Positions 23,281 through 29,256 of a DNA stretch of 47,795 nucleotides are shown piece by piece; within the stretch, counting starts at the first letter, position 1, and the number at the start of each line of letters is the position of its first letter. Source of the stretch: Microtetraspora glauca (GTDB lineage: Bacteria > Actinomycetota > Actinomycetes > Streptomycetales > Streptomycetaceae). The notes below the pieces were generated by a model, which was not told the origin of the DNA, made no database searches, and was given only the letters and a program-made list of their open reading frames with translations. The translations under genes were made by a program, and so were the position numbers. Where the stretch lies: contig JOFO01000045.1 of NCBI GenBank assembly GCA_000721275.1, forward strand, positions 1 to 47,795, given 5' to 3'.

Positions 23281-24116
23281 AGCATGCCCTTTCGCACTTC
23301 CTCGATCATGGCCACGGTGTCCGCCTGCGAGAGCGATTCGGCCGCGAGTTGATGATAGGCGGTGAGCATGGAGGACACGGCTCCGCTTTCCCGCTCCAAG
23401 TTGCCCTGAGCTTGGGACTCGGCGTACGAGAGCACCCCTCGATCGGGCAGCGTCACCAAGGTCACGGGCCGGTTGAACGCGCGCCGCTCTCCTGCCACGA
23501 ACGGCACCACCTGAAGCACCGTGAACGGACGTGCCGCGAACTCCACGAGCTGGCGAAGCTGCGCCGCCATCACGCGAGGACCACCGACGAGGTGCCGGAT
23601 GCAGCTCTCGTCCATCACGACGAAGAGCATCGGCGGTCGCTCCCTCTCCAGGATCTTTTGACGCTCGCACAGGAAGGCCAAGCGACCGGCGGCCTGTTCC
23701 GCGGTCGCCGCCCCTCGCGCGACCGAGGCATCCGCCAACGCCTGCGCGTACTCCGGTGTCTGCAAGAGACCCGGGACGAGCCCGATCTCGAAGAGTCGGA
23801 TCTCGCTGGCCCTGCGCTCCTGGTGGACGTACTCCGGAAAGCCCTCCATGAGCACACCGTGCCGCAACTGCTGACACTCGCGGTCGAACGACCGATCTGT
23901 CCCCGTCAGCCCGAACGCCTCGTCGAGAGCTCCCGAAAATCTGAGAGTTGAGGGTCGGGTACCAGTTTCCACAGCGGAAATGTGCTTGCTGGAGTACTTC
24001 GTTCGGACCGCCAGTTCCTCCTGCGTCCACCCCCGTTCCTCCCTCAACCTGCGCAGACGCGCTCCGTACGCAGCCATGGGCCCACGGTCCGGCTCCAGGA
24101 CCTTGCGATAGACCAC
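23277..24116 (-). CDS. XRE family regulator with DUF5753 domain (Scr1-like)
   Basis: 279 aa. A Cro/C1 helix-turn-helix lies at about 18-65 (LRRLREERGWTQEELAVRT, KHISAVETGTRPS). It is followed by the DUF5753 helical domain (FEIGLVPGLLQTPEYAQAL, VVMDESCIRHLVGG, VLQVVPF). GTG 24116 is chosen for GAGGGAGAG immediately upstream; an internal ATG (24077) would trim 13 residues. The first gene of a coupled XRE-DUF397-PPOX operon, it diverges from two small rightward genes. By eye its GC content is lower than that of the flanking genes, hinting at transfer. The inverted repeat at 24181 may be its operator. Confidence 0.93.
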   Translation of the reverse strand: MVYRKVLEPDRGPMAAYGARLRRLREERGWTQEELAVRTKYSSKHISAVETGTRPSTLRFSGALDEAFGLTGTDRSFDRECQQLRHGVLMEGFPEYVHQERRASEIRLFEIGLVPGLLQTPEYAQALADASVARGAATAEQAAGRLAFLCERQKILERERPPMLFVVMDESCIRHLVGGPRVMAAQLRQLVEFAARPFTVLQVVPFVAGERRAFNRPVTLVTLPDRGVLSYAESQAQGNLERESGAVSSMLTAYHQLAAESLSQADTVAMIEEVRKGML

Positions 24117-24180
24117 AACTCTCCCTCAGGCGTTTGTCCGTTGAAGGCATTTCGACTGTAGGTCACGCTGGGTGCACCCC

Positions 24181-24196
24181 GTAGCGAATCCGCTAC
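24181..24196. promoter_or_regulatory. Inverted repeat GTAGCG-N4-CGCTAC
   Basis: A perfect 6-bp inverted repeat sits 19 bp before the ATG of the rightward small gene and 65 bp before the divergent XRE gene. This suits an autoregulatory XRE operator that would control both directions. Confidence 0.5.
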
Positions 24197-24214
24197 AGAG
24201 AGGGAGGAGCCCCC

Positions 24215-24682
24215 ATGCCCGCACACGACCGCCCAGGTCCCGTCCCGGACCTCGGGACGTTCATGGCGGCGGACACGCCCGGTGGCCGGCCTCGGCTCGG
24301 GAAGGTGATCGCCTGGGACGGCGAGTTCGTGCACCTGCAACGGCCCGGCGGCGGCGCGGAGTGGACGGCCGTACCGGCGGAGCTGCGGCGGCCGACGGAC
24401 GAGGAGCGCGCACTCATCCGCGTACTGACCACGCCCGTGCCGGCCGCCGCCGATCCGCCGCCGCAGCGGTTTCCGGAGCCGCCGGTCGTCCTCTCGGTGG
24501 ACCTGGTCCCGCCGGCCCTGCCGGCACCCGGCTGCGTGACCTGCACGATCGCGGCCGAACACGAACGCGCCCACCGGCGGGTGCACGACCACTCCGCCGC
24601 GGCGGACTGCCGGGTCGAGATCCGCAACCACCCGCACACCGACAAGAAGTCGAGGCTTCCCGGGGAGCGGGAGCTGCCGTGA
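24215..24682 (+). CDS. Hypothetical protein divergent from the XRE operon
   Basis: 155 aa, soluble, not recognised. The N-terminal half has beta character (GKVIAWDGEFVHLQRP, AEWTAVPAELRRPTDEE). The C-terminal part contains CVTCTIAAEHERAHRRVHDHSAAADC, a Cys/His-rich stretch that could bind a metal. ATG 24215 has a strong GGGAGGAG ribosome site. It overlaps the next gene by 4 bp (GTGA). Proteins with this layout commonly sit beside XRE-DUF397 loci in streptomycetes, from memory; function unknown. Confidence 0.75.
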   Translation: MPAHDRPGPVPDLGTFMAADTPGGRPRLGKVIAWDGEFVHLQRPGGGAEWTAVPAELRRPTDEERALIRVLTTPVPAAADPPPQRFPEPPVVLSVDLVPPALPAPGCVTCTIAAEHERAHRRVHDHSAAADCRVEIRNHPHTDKKSRLPGERELP

Positions 24683-24924
24683 GCGTGGTTCCGGCCTACC
24701 GGATGGGCCCGCACCCGGGGCCGGAGTCGGAAGTCACGATGACCGCGCGCTGCATGGACGGCGGGTGCGTGTGGGAGGCGGCACCGACGCCGCGGCCGGT
24801 GGACGGGGCGGCCGGCTGCGCGGCGCACACGGCGGCGACGGGGCACGGGGTGTTCGCGGTGCGCCTGGAGTACATCGCGCTGGTCACCAGCGGCGCGGCC
24901 GGGGGCGGGGAAGGCAGTGGCTGA
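24679..24924 (+). CDS. Small hypothetical protein with HTxxTGH motif
   Basis: 81 aa starting at GTG 24679, overlapping the upstream stop (GTGA). TARCMDGGCVWEA has two spaced cysteines, followed by HTAATGHGVF and a final beta strand (RLEYIALV). Spaced Cys residues and a conserved HTxxTGH are seen in a family of tiny streptomycete proteins (DUF7848-like, named from memory). They suggest a small zinc-binding fold. It is coupled to the 155-aa gene; function unknown. Confidence 0.7.
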   Translation: MSVVPAYRMGPHPGPESEVTMTARCMDGGCVWEAAPTPRPVDGAAGCAAHTAATGHGVFAVRLEYIALVTSGAAGGGEGSG

Positions 24925-25150
24925 CGCGGCCACCAGCGCCACCTCGCCGGACACCCGGCAGGGGTACGGGCACCGGCACGGGTACGGGCCTGCGGCCGAC
25001 GGTCGCGGTCGTTCAAGCCGCGGCGAACGGGAAGCGGTCGGGCGCGGGTTCGCCCCGGGCACCTCGCCCGGAGCACGGCGTACATCACCGCAGGGTGGGC
25101 GCGGCCGGCCACGCCCACCCCACGCTCCCGCCGTCGGCGAGTCCCCCGCG

Positions 25151-26269
25151 TCAGCCGTACATCGCCAGGCGGGAGAACGCGGCGAGCGCGTGATCGATGG
25201 GATGGGGCTGCGGGACACCGGAGGAGTCGAGCCGGTTCCAGCGCTGGAGGTTCATCGCGACGGCCATCTGCCGCTGCCCGTCGGCGCGGATCACGGCCAA
25301 GGCGCCGCCGCCCCAGACCGTGCCGCCGTGGCCCCAGTAGTCGGGGTGGCCGGGTTCCCGCGTCGGGTAGATGCCGAGGCCGTAGTCGATGACCTTCCTC
25401 TCCTGGGAGATGACCGGGACGACGCGCCGCATCTGCTCCAGTGACGCGGGGCTGACGATCTCGCCGGCGAGCAGCGCGCGGTAGAAGCGGTTGAGGTCGG
25501 TGACGGTGGAGACGAGCGAGGCGGTCACGCCCGTCCAGGACATGTCGTAGACGCTGTAGTCGCGCGGCGGGTCGATCATGCCGAACCACGCCTCGTAGAG
25601 CCGCGCGTGCGGACCGTCGATCTCGGGCTCGTCGGGGAAGAAGGTGTCCCGGAGGCCGGCGCGTTCGATGACGTTCCGGGTGACGCAGCGCTCGGCCGTG
25701 GTGCCGGTGACCCGTTCCAACAGCTGGCCGAGAAGCAGGTAGTTGGTGTTGGAGTAGAGGCCCGGGCTGCTGCCGGGCGCACTGGCGGGAGGCGCGGAGA
25801 CGCCCATGGCGATCAGGTCGAGCGGGTCGAAGCGGGTGTAGCGGTGGTCGTCCAGGCTCTGAGGGCTGGTGTCCGCGAGGACGGGGAACGCCTTGAGGGA
25901 CGGGTAGGCGTAGGGGAGGTACTCGGCGAGGCCGCTGGTGTGGTCGATCAGCATCCGGACCGTGATCGCCTCGCCGGGTTCGCCGGGGACCAGTTCCGGG
26001 AGGTACCGGGCGATCGGCGTGTCCAGTCCGATGCGGCCGGCTTCGACCTGCTGGAGCACGGCGGCGGCGGTGAAGGTCTTGGTGACGCTGCCGACGCGGT
26101 GCAGCATGCCGGCGGTGACGGGACGGCCGGTGGCGAGGTCGGCGACGCCGGCGGCGCCGCGCCAGACCTGGTCGCCGTCCCGCACCTCGGCGAACACGCC
26201 GGGCATTCCGGCACGGTGGACGTCCTCCAGGGCGGCGTCCAGCGCCGTTAAGGCCAGGGACTTGCTCAC
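25151..26269 (-). CDS. Serine hydrolase, beta-lactamase/D-alanyl-D-alanine carboxypeptidase family
   Basis: 372-aa penicillin-binding-protein-like hydrolase (class C beta-lactamase fold). The catalytic tetrad SVTK (SxxK), the YSN motif in GLYSNTNYLLLG and the HGG triad in YWGHGGTVWGGG are all present. No clear signal peptide is seen, so it may be cytoplasmic or unconventional, such as an esterase or D-amino-peptidase. GTG 26269 has AAGGA about 9 nt upstream. Codon 7 is TTA, the rare leucine codon read only by bldA tRNA in streptomycetes, so translation may depend on development. A divergent TetR gene with an operator on its promoter points to ligand control. Confidence 0.9.
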   Translation of the reverse strand: MSKSLALTALDAALEDVHRAGMPGVFAEVRDGDQVWRGAAGVADLATGRPVTAGMLHRVGSVTKTFTAAAVLQQVEAGRIGLDTPIARYLPELVPGEPGEAITVRMLIDHTSGLAEYLPYAYPSLKAFPVLADTSPQSLDDHRYTRFDPLDLIAMGVSAPPASAPGSSPGLYSNTNYLLLGQLLERVTGTTAERCVTRNVIERAGLRDTFFPDEPEIDGPHARLYEAWFGMIDPPRDYSVYDMSWTGVTASLVSTVTDLNRFYRALLAGEIVSPASLEQMRRVVPVISQERKVIDYGLGIYPTREPGHPDYWGHGGTVWGGGALAVIRADGQRQMAVAMNLQRWNRLDSSGVPQPHPIDHALAAFSRLAMYG

Positions 26270-26325
26270 GTCAGGTGTCCTTTCGCAGGGGCTGTGCGAA
26301 CAGAGCTGCGCGCGCTCATGCCCTC

Positions 26326-26353
26326 ATTATGCACGCGGTGCGTGCATCGCCAA
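26326..26353 (-). promoter_or_regulatory. Promoter of the serine hydrolase gene
   Basis: Leftward TTGGCG (26353-26348) and CATAAT (26331-26326) are 16 nt apart. The TetR-type palindrome fills the spacer and touches the -10, as expected for repression. Confidence 0.55.
26329..26347. promoter_or_regulatory. TetR-type operator, perfect 8-bp inverted repeat
   Basis: ATGCACGC-GGT-GCGTGCAT is a perfect 19-bp inverted repeat between the divergent serine hydrolase and TetR genes. Its length and symmetry are typical of TetR-family sites. Confidence 0.75.
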
Positions 26354-26397
26354 GTGCAGCGGTAGTCTGGGGTTTTGACGCGACGAGAGGAGCGGGG

Positions 26398-27057
26398 ATG
26401 GCGGGCCGAAGGCGCTGGACGACCGAGGAGATCCTGGACGCGGCGGCGGAGCTGCTGAGCACGAGCGACGCGGAGTCGTTCAGCGTGCGCAGGCTCGCGG
26501 CGGTCCTGGGGACCGACTCCTCCAGCCTGTACCGGCACTTCCGCAGCAAGACCGAGCTGCTGCGCGCGGTCGCGGACCGGATCCTGCTCACCGCGATGGA
26601 GGGCTACCGGCCCGAGGGGGACTGGAAGCAGCGCCTCACCGCCCTGGCCCTGCGCCTGCGGGACGCCTTCGGCCGGCAGCCCCAACTCGCGGCGGTATGG
26701 GGGCGGTACGCGTCGGGCGGCGCCGGTTCCCGGCTGGTCCTGGAGGAGGTGCTGCAGGCCCTGCGCAGCTCGGGGCTGCCCGACGAGGAGATCCCGGTGC
26801 GCTACCACCGGCTCGCGGTCCTCATCGCGGCGCTGATCGCCTCCGAGGCGGGCGTCAGCACCATCGGCCCGGACGAGTACGAGCAGGGCATGGAGCTGTT
26901 CCGCGTCGCGGTGCTCGGTGCCGACCCCGAACGCTTCCCCGCCCTGGCCCACTTCGCCCGCGACATCCGCCCCCTGGGCGCGGACCGCCCCGCCGCGTTC
27001 GAAGAACTCCTCGCCGCCCACCTCGCCCACATCGAGACGGCGATCACCCCCGGCTAG
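26398..27057 (+). CDS. TetR family transcriptional regulator
   Basis: 219 aa. The N-terminal helix-turn-helix (TTEEILDAAAELLS, SVRRLAAVLGTDSSSLYRHF) is followed by a helical ligand-binding domain with the TetR_C layout (LALRLRDAFGRQPQLAAVW, IAALIASEAGVST). ATG 26398 has GAGAGGAG upstream; the open frame to 26275 has no homologous character. It probably represses the divergent serine hydrolase and itself through the palindrome at 26329. The ligand is unknown. Confidence 0.93.
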   Translation: MAGRRRWTTEEILDAAAELLSTSDAESFSVRRLAAVLGTDSSSLYRHFRSKTELLRAVADRILLTAMEGYRPEGDWKQRLTALALRLRDAFGRQPQLAAVWGRYASGGAGSRLVLEEVLQALRSSGLPDEEIPVRYHRLAVLIAALIASEAGVSTIGPDEYEQGMELFRVAVLGADPERFPALAHFARDIRPLGADRPAAFEELLAAHLAHIETAITPG

Positions 27058-27184
27058 CCGGAGGACCGGCGCAGCCCGAGGCCCGCGAGCGCCCCGCCGC
27101 GCCCGCGAGGCGCACCGGTGCGGAAGGCCCGGCCGAGCCGGCACCCCCGGACGAGCACCCGGGCCCGCGAGCAGCTCGCAGCGG

Positions 27185-27212
27185 ACCCGGCCCGCTCCGG
27201 AGCGGGCCGGGT
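27185..27212. terminator. 28-bp perfect palindrome downstream of TetR
   Basis: Arms ACCCGGCCCGCTCC and GGAGCGGGCCGGGT join without a spacer, so the extruded hairpin would need to open a few central pairs. It lies 128 bp after the TetR stop. It may be a terminator, or a protein-binding site in an otherwise gene-free region. Confidence 0.5.
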
Positions 27213-27262
27213 GCGGGCCATCCGTCGCCCTCCACACCGCCCGGGCCCAAGGCCCGTACCAC

Positions 27263-27540
27263 GTACGGCAGTCCGGTTCCCGCGCGGTGCCACCGGGCCC
27301 CCTCCGCGTACGCCACGCGGTACGTGCCGGCCGGGACACCCCGGCGGTCGTCGGGGGCCGGCCGACCCCGGCGGGGCCCCGCCGGGACCTGCCCCCGAGG
27401 CCCATGACGGACGCGCACCGAAGGCACGAAGGGGTCGGCCCGGTCCGGTCACCCGCCGCGCGGGCGCGCGTTCCGTCCCCCCCGTACGGCAGTCCCGTTT
27501 CCGCCGCGCTCCCCATCGGCCCCCTCCTCTTACGCCACCC
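27263..27540. repeat. Diverged direct duplication (27263-27320 and 27484-27540)
   Basis: Both copies start GTACGGCAGTCC, share GTT-CCGC, then CGG-CCCCCTCC and TACGCCAC in the same order, about 221 bp apart, with substitutions and small indels between them. No transposase or gene is associated. Confidence 0.6.
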
Positions 27541-27564
27541 CGCGTCCCCTCCTGCATCACGCGC

Positions 27565-27578
27565 AGAAAACGCTTTCT
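27565..27578. promoter_or_regulatory. Inverted repeat AGAAAACGCTTTCT upstream of GntR promoter
   Basis: AGAAA and TTTCT arms flank ACGC. The sequence resembles LacI-family sites and shares AAnCGCTTTC and a following CGAACC with the gap before the ABC permease genes (about 31086-31103). Confidence 0.4.
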
Positions 27579-27597
27579 ACGAACCCTGCGCGAAGCA

Positions 27598-27626
27598 TTG
27601 ACGAAACATCGACGTCCCCCTAGCTT
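27598..27626 (+). promoter_or_regulatory. Sigma-70-type promoter of the GntR/arabinonate operon
   Basis: TTGACG (27598-27603) and TAGCTT (27621-27626) are separated by the ideal 17 nt. The GntR start codon is 66 bp downstream of the -10. Confidence 0.65.
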
Positions 27627-27648
27627 CATGCCCGTTGCACTTCGTACG

Positions 27649-27658
27649 TCATATATGA
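27649..27658. promoter_or_regulatory. Palindrome TCATATATGA, candidate GntR operator
   Basis: This perfect 10-bp AT-rich palindrome in a GC-rich region lies about 16 bp downstream of the expected transcription start and 34 bp before the GntR ATG. Its position suits autorepression. Confidence 0.55.
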
Positions 27659-27691
27659 GACGCGATACACGACCGATCTGAGAGTGCGCCG

Positions 27692-28351
27692 ATGCCCTAT
27701 GCCCCCAGCCCCATCCCCTCCCGGACGCAGTACGTCCTGGAGGCGATCAAGCACGACATCCTCACCGGGGGGCTCAGACCCGGGCAGGCGCTCGTCGAGG
27801 CCGAGCTCGCCGCGCGGTTCGGGGTCTCCAAGACGCCGGTGCGCGAGGCGCTGAAGACCCTCGCGGGCAGCGGGCTCGTGGTGATGAGCCAGTACAAGGG
27901 CGTCACCGTGCGGATGGTCGACGCGGACATGGCCCGGGCCGTGTACGACGTCCGGCTGCTGCTGGAGCCGGAGGCGGTCCGCCGCGCGGTCGCCTCCGGG
28001 GCTCCGCTCGACGAGGCCCGCGAGGCGCTCGTGCGGGCCGCCGCCGCCGAGGACCCCGCCGAACGCTCCCTGGCGAACCGGGCGTTCCACCGCGCGCTCT
28101 ACCTCCCCTGCGGCAACCCGCTGCTCGGGCAGATGCTCGACGAGGTGCGCGACCAGGCCGCGCTCGTCTCCACCGTCGCCTGGGCCGCCGTCCCCTCCTG
28201 GGAGCGCGAGGCGGCCGAGCACGAGGAGATCCTGCGGCTCGCCGCCGCGGGCGACGCCGACGGGGCGCGCCGCGCGGTGCACGCGCACATCGCCTCGTTC
28301 GTGGCGCGCGCCTTCCCCGAGAACACCCCGAACCCCCTGGACAGTGAGTGA
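27692..28351 (+). CDS. GntR family regulator with FCD domain
   Basis: 219 aa. An N-terminal GntR winged helix (AIKHDILTGGLRPGQAL, AELAARFGVSKTPVREALKTL) is followed by a helical FCD ligand domain (about 85-205), whose DVRLLLEPEA and the His residues of FHRALY and EHEEIL usually form a metal site. FadR-type regulators of this kind sense sugar acids. The gene starts the dehydratase operon and overlaps the next gene by 4 bp, so it probably controls this catabolic set in response to an aldonate or its keto-deoxy product. Confidence 0.94.
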   Translation: MPYAPSPIPSRTQYVLEAIKHDILTGGLRPGQALVEAELAARFGVSKTPVREALKTLAGSGLVVMSQYKGVTVRMVDADMARAVYDVRLLLEPEAVRRAVASGAPLDEAREALVRAAAAEDPAERSLANRAFHRALYLPCGNPLLGQMLDEVRDQAALVSTVAWAAVPSWEREAAEHEEILRLAAAGDADGARRAVHAHIASFVARAFPENTPNPLDSE

Positions 28352-29256
28352 CGATGACCTTCGAGACCCTTCGGGCCGCCCTCGCCGACGTCGTGGCCAT
28401 CCCGGTCACGCCGTTCGCCGAGGACGGCCGGGTGGACTCCGCCGCCCACCGGGCGCTGTTGCGCCGGCTGCTCGACGGCGGGGTGCGCACCCTCACCCCC
28501 AACGGCAACACCGGCGAGTTCTACGCCCTCACCCCCGACGAGCGCCGCGCGGTCACCGAGGCCACCGTCGCGGAGGCGGCGGGCCGGGCCGCGGTCCTGG
28601 TGGGCGTCGGGCACGACGTGCCGACGGCGGTCGAGGCGGCCCGGCACGCGCGGGAGACGGGCGCGCAGATGGTGATGGTCCATCAGCCGGTGCACCCGTA
28701 CGTCTCCGAGAGCGGCTGGGTCGACTACCACCGGGCCATCGCGGAGGCGGTGCCGGAGCTGGGGGTCGTCCCCTACGTCCGCAACCCGCAGCTGAGCGGG
28801 GAGCGGCTGGCCGAGCTGGGCGCGGCGTGCCCGAACGTGGTGGGCGTGAAGTACGCGGTGCCGGACGCGGCCCGGTTCGCCGGCTTCGCCCGGGACGCGG
28901 GCCTGGACCGGTTCGTGTGGGTGGCGGGTCTGGCGGAGCCGTACGCGCCCTCGTACTTCTCGGCGGGCGCGACCGGTTTCACGTCCGGTCTGGTCAACGT
29001 CTCCCCCGCGCTCTCGCTGGAGATGCTGGAGGCGCTGCGGGCGGGCGACTACGGGACGGCGATGAAGGTGTGGGAGCGGATCCGCCGCTTCGAGGAGCTG
29101 CGCGCCGCGAACGGGAACGCGGACAACGTGACCGTGGTGAAGGAGGCGCTGGCGTCGCTGGGGCTGTGCCGGCGGGACATCCGGCCGCCGAGCCGGGAGC
29201 TGCCGGAGGACGCGCGGGCCGAGGTCGCGGCCATCGCGGGCGGGTGGCCGATATGA
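28348..29256 (+). CDS. DHDPS-family aldolase/dehydratase, probable 2-keto-3-deoxy-sugar-acid enzyme
   Basis: 302-aa class I TIM-barrel lyase. Schiff-base Lys168 lies in NVVGVKYAV and the proton-relay Tyr143 in VVPYVRN. The active-site loop reads GNTGEFY, whereas DapA has GTTGE, so lysine synthesis is unlikely. Coupling (ATGA overlap) to an arabinonate-dehydratase-type gene suggests L-2-keto-3-deoxyarabonate dehydratase, giving 2-oxoglutarate semialdehyde, or an aldolase cleaving the same substrate. The GTG at 28348 overlaps the GntR stop; ATG 28354 is an equally possible start. Family clear, reaction inferred. Confidence 0.88.
   Translation: MTMTFETLRAALADVVAIPVTPFAEDGRVDSAAHRALLRRLLDGGVRTLTPNGNTGEFYALTPDERRAVTEATVAEAAGRAAVLVGVGHDVPTAVEAARHARETGAQMVMVHQPVHPYVSESGWVDYHRAIAEAVPELGVVPYVRNPQLSGERLAELGAACPNVVGVKYAVPDAARFAGFARDAGLDRFVWVAGLAEPYAPSYFSAGATGFTSGLVNVSPALSLEMLEALRAGDYGTAMKVWERIRRFEELRAANGNADNVTVVKEALASLGLCRRDIRPPSRELPEDARAEVAAIAGGWPI

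Larger units (their letters stand above)
27058..27691. other. 634-bp region without a credible gene
   Basis: All frames look like GC-driven shadows. The region holds a 12-bp palindrome CGCACCGGTGCG (27111-27122), the 28-bp palindrome at 27185-27212, a diverged duplication (27263-27320 and 27484-27540), and the promoter and operator of the GntR operon near its right end. Confidence 0.6.

Noticed and set aside
24925..25150. Reiterated GGTACGGGCACCGGC-like sequence as a repeat element
   Set aside because: The units are short and irregular and look like GC-rich intergenic composition rather than a defined repeat.
27058..27600. Several open frames of 100-230 codons in the gap after TetR
   Set aside because: Composition is Arg/Pro/Gly/Ala noise on both strands, with no ribosome sites at usable starts and no motifs.
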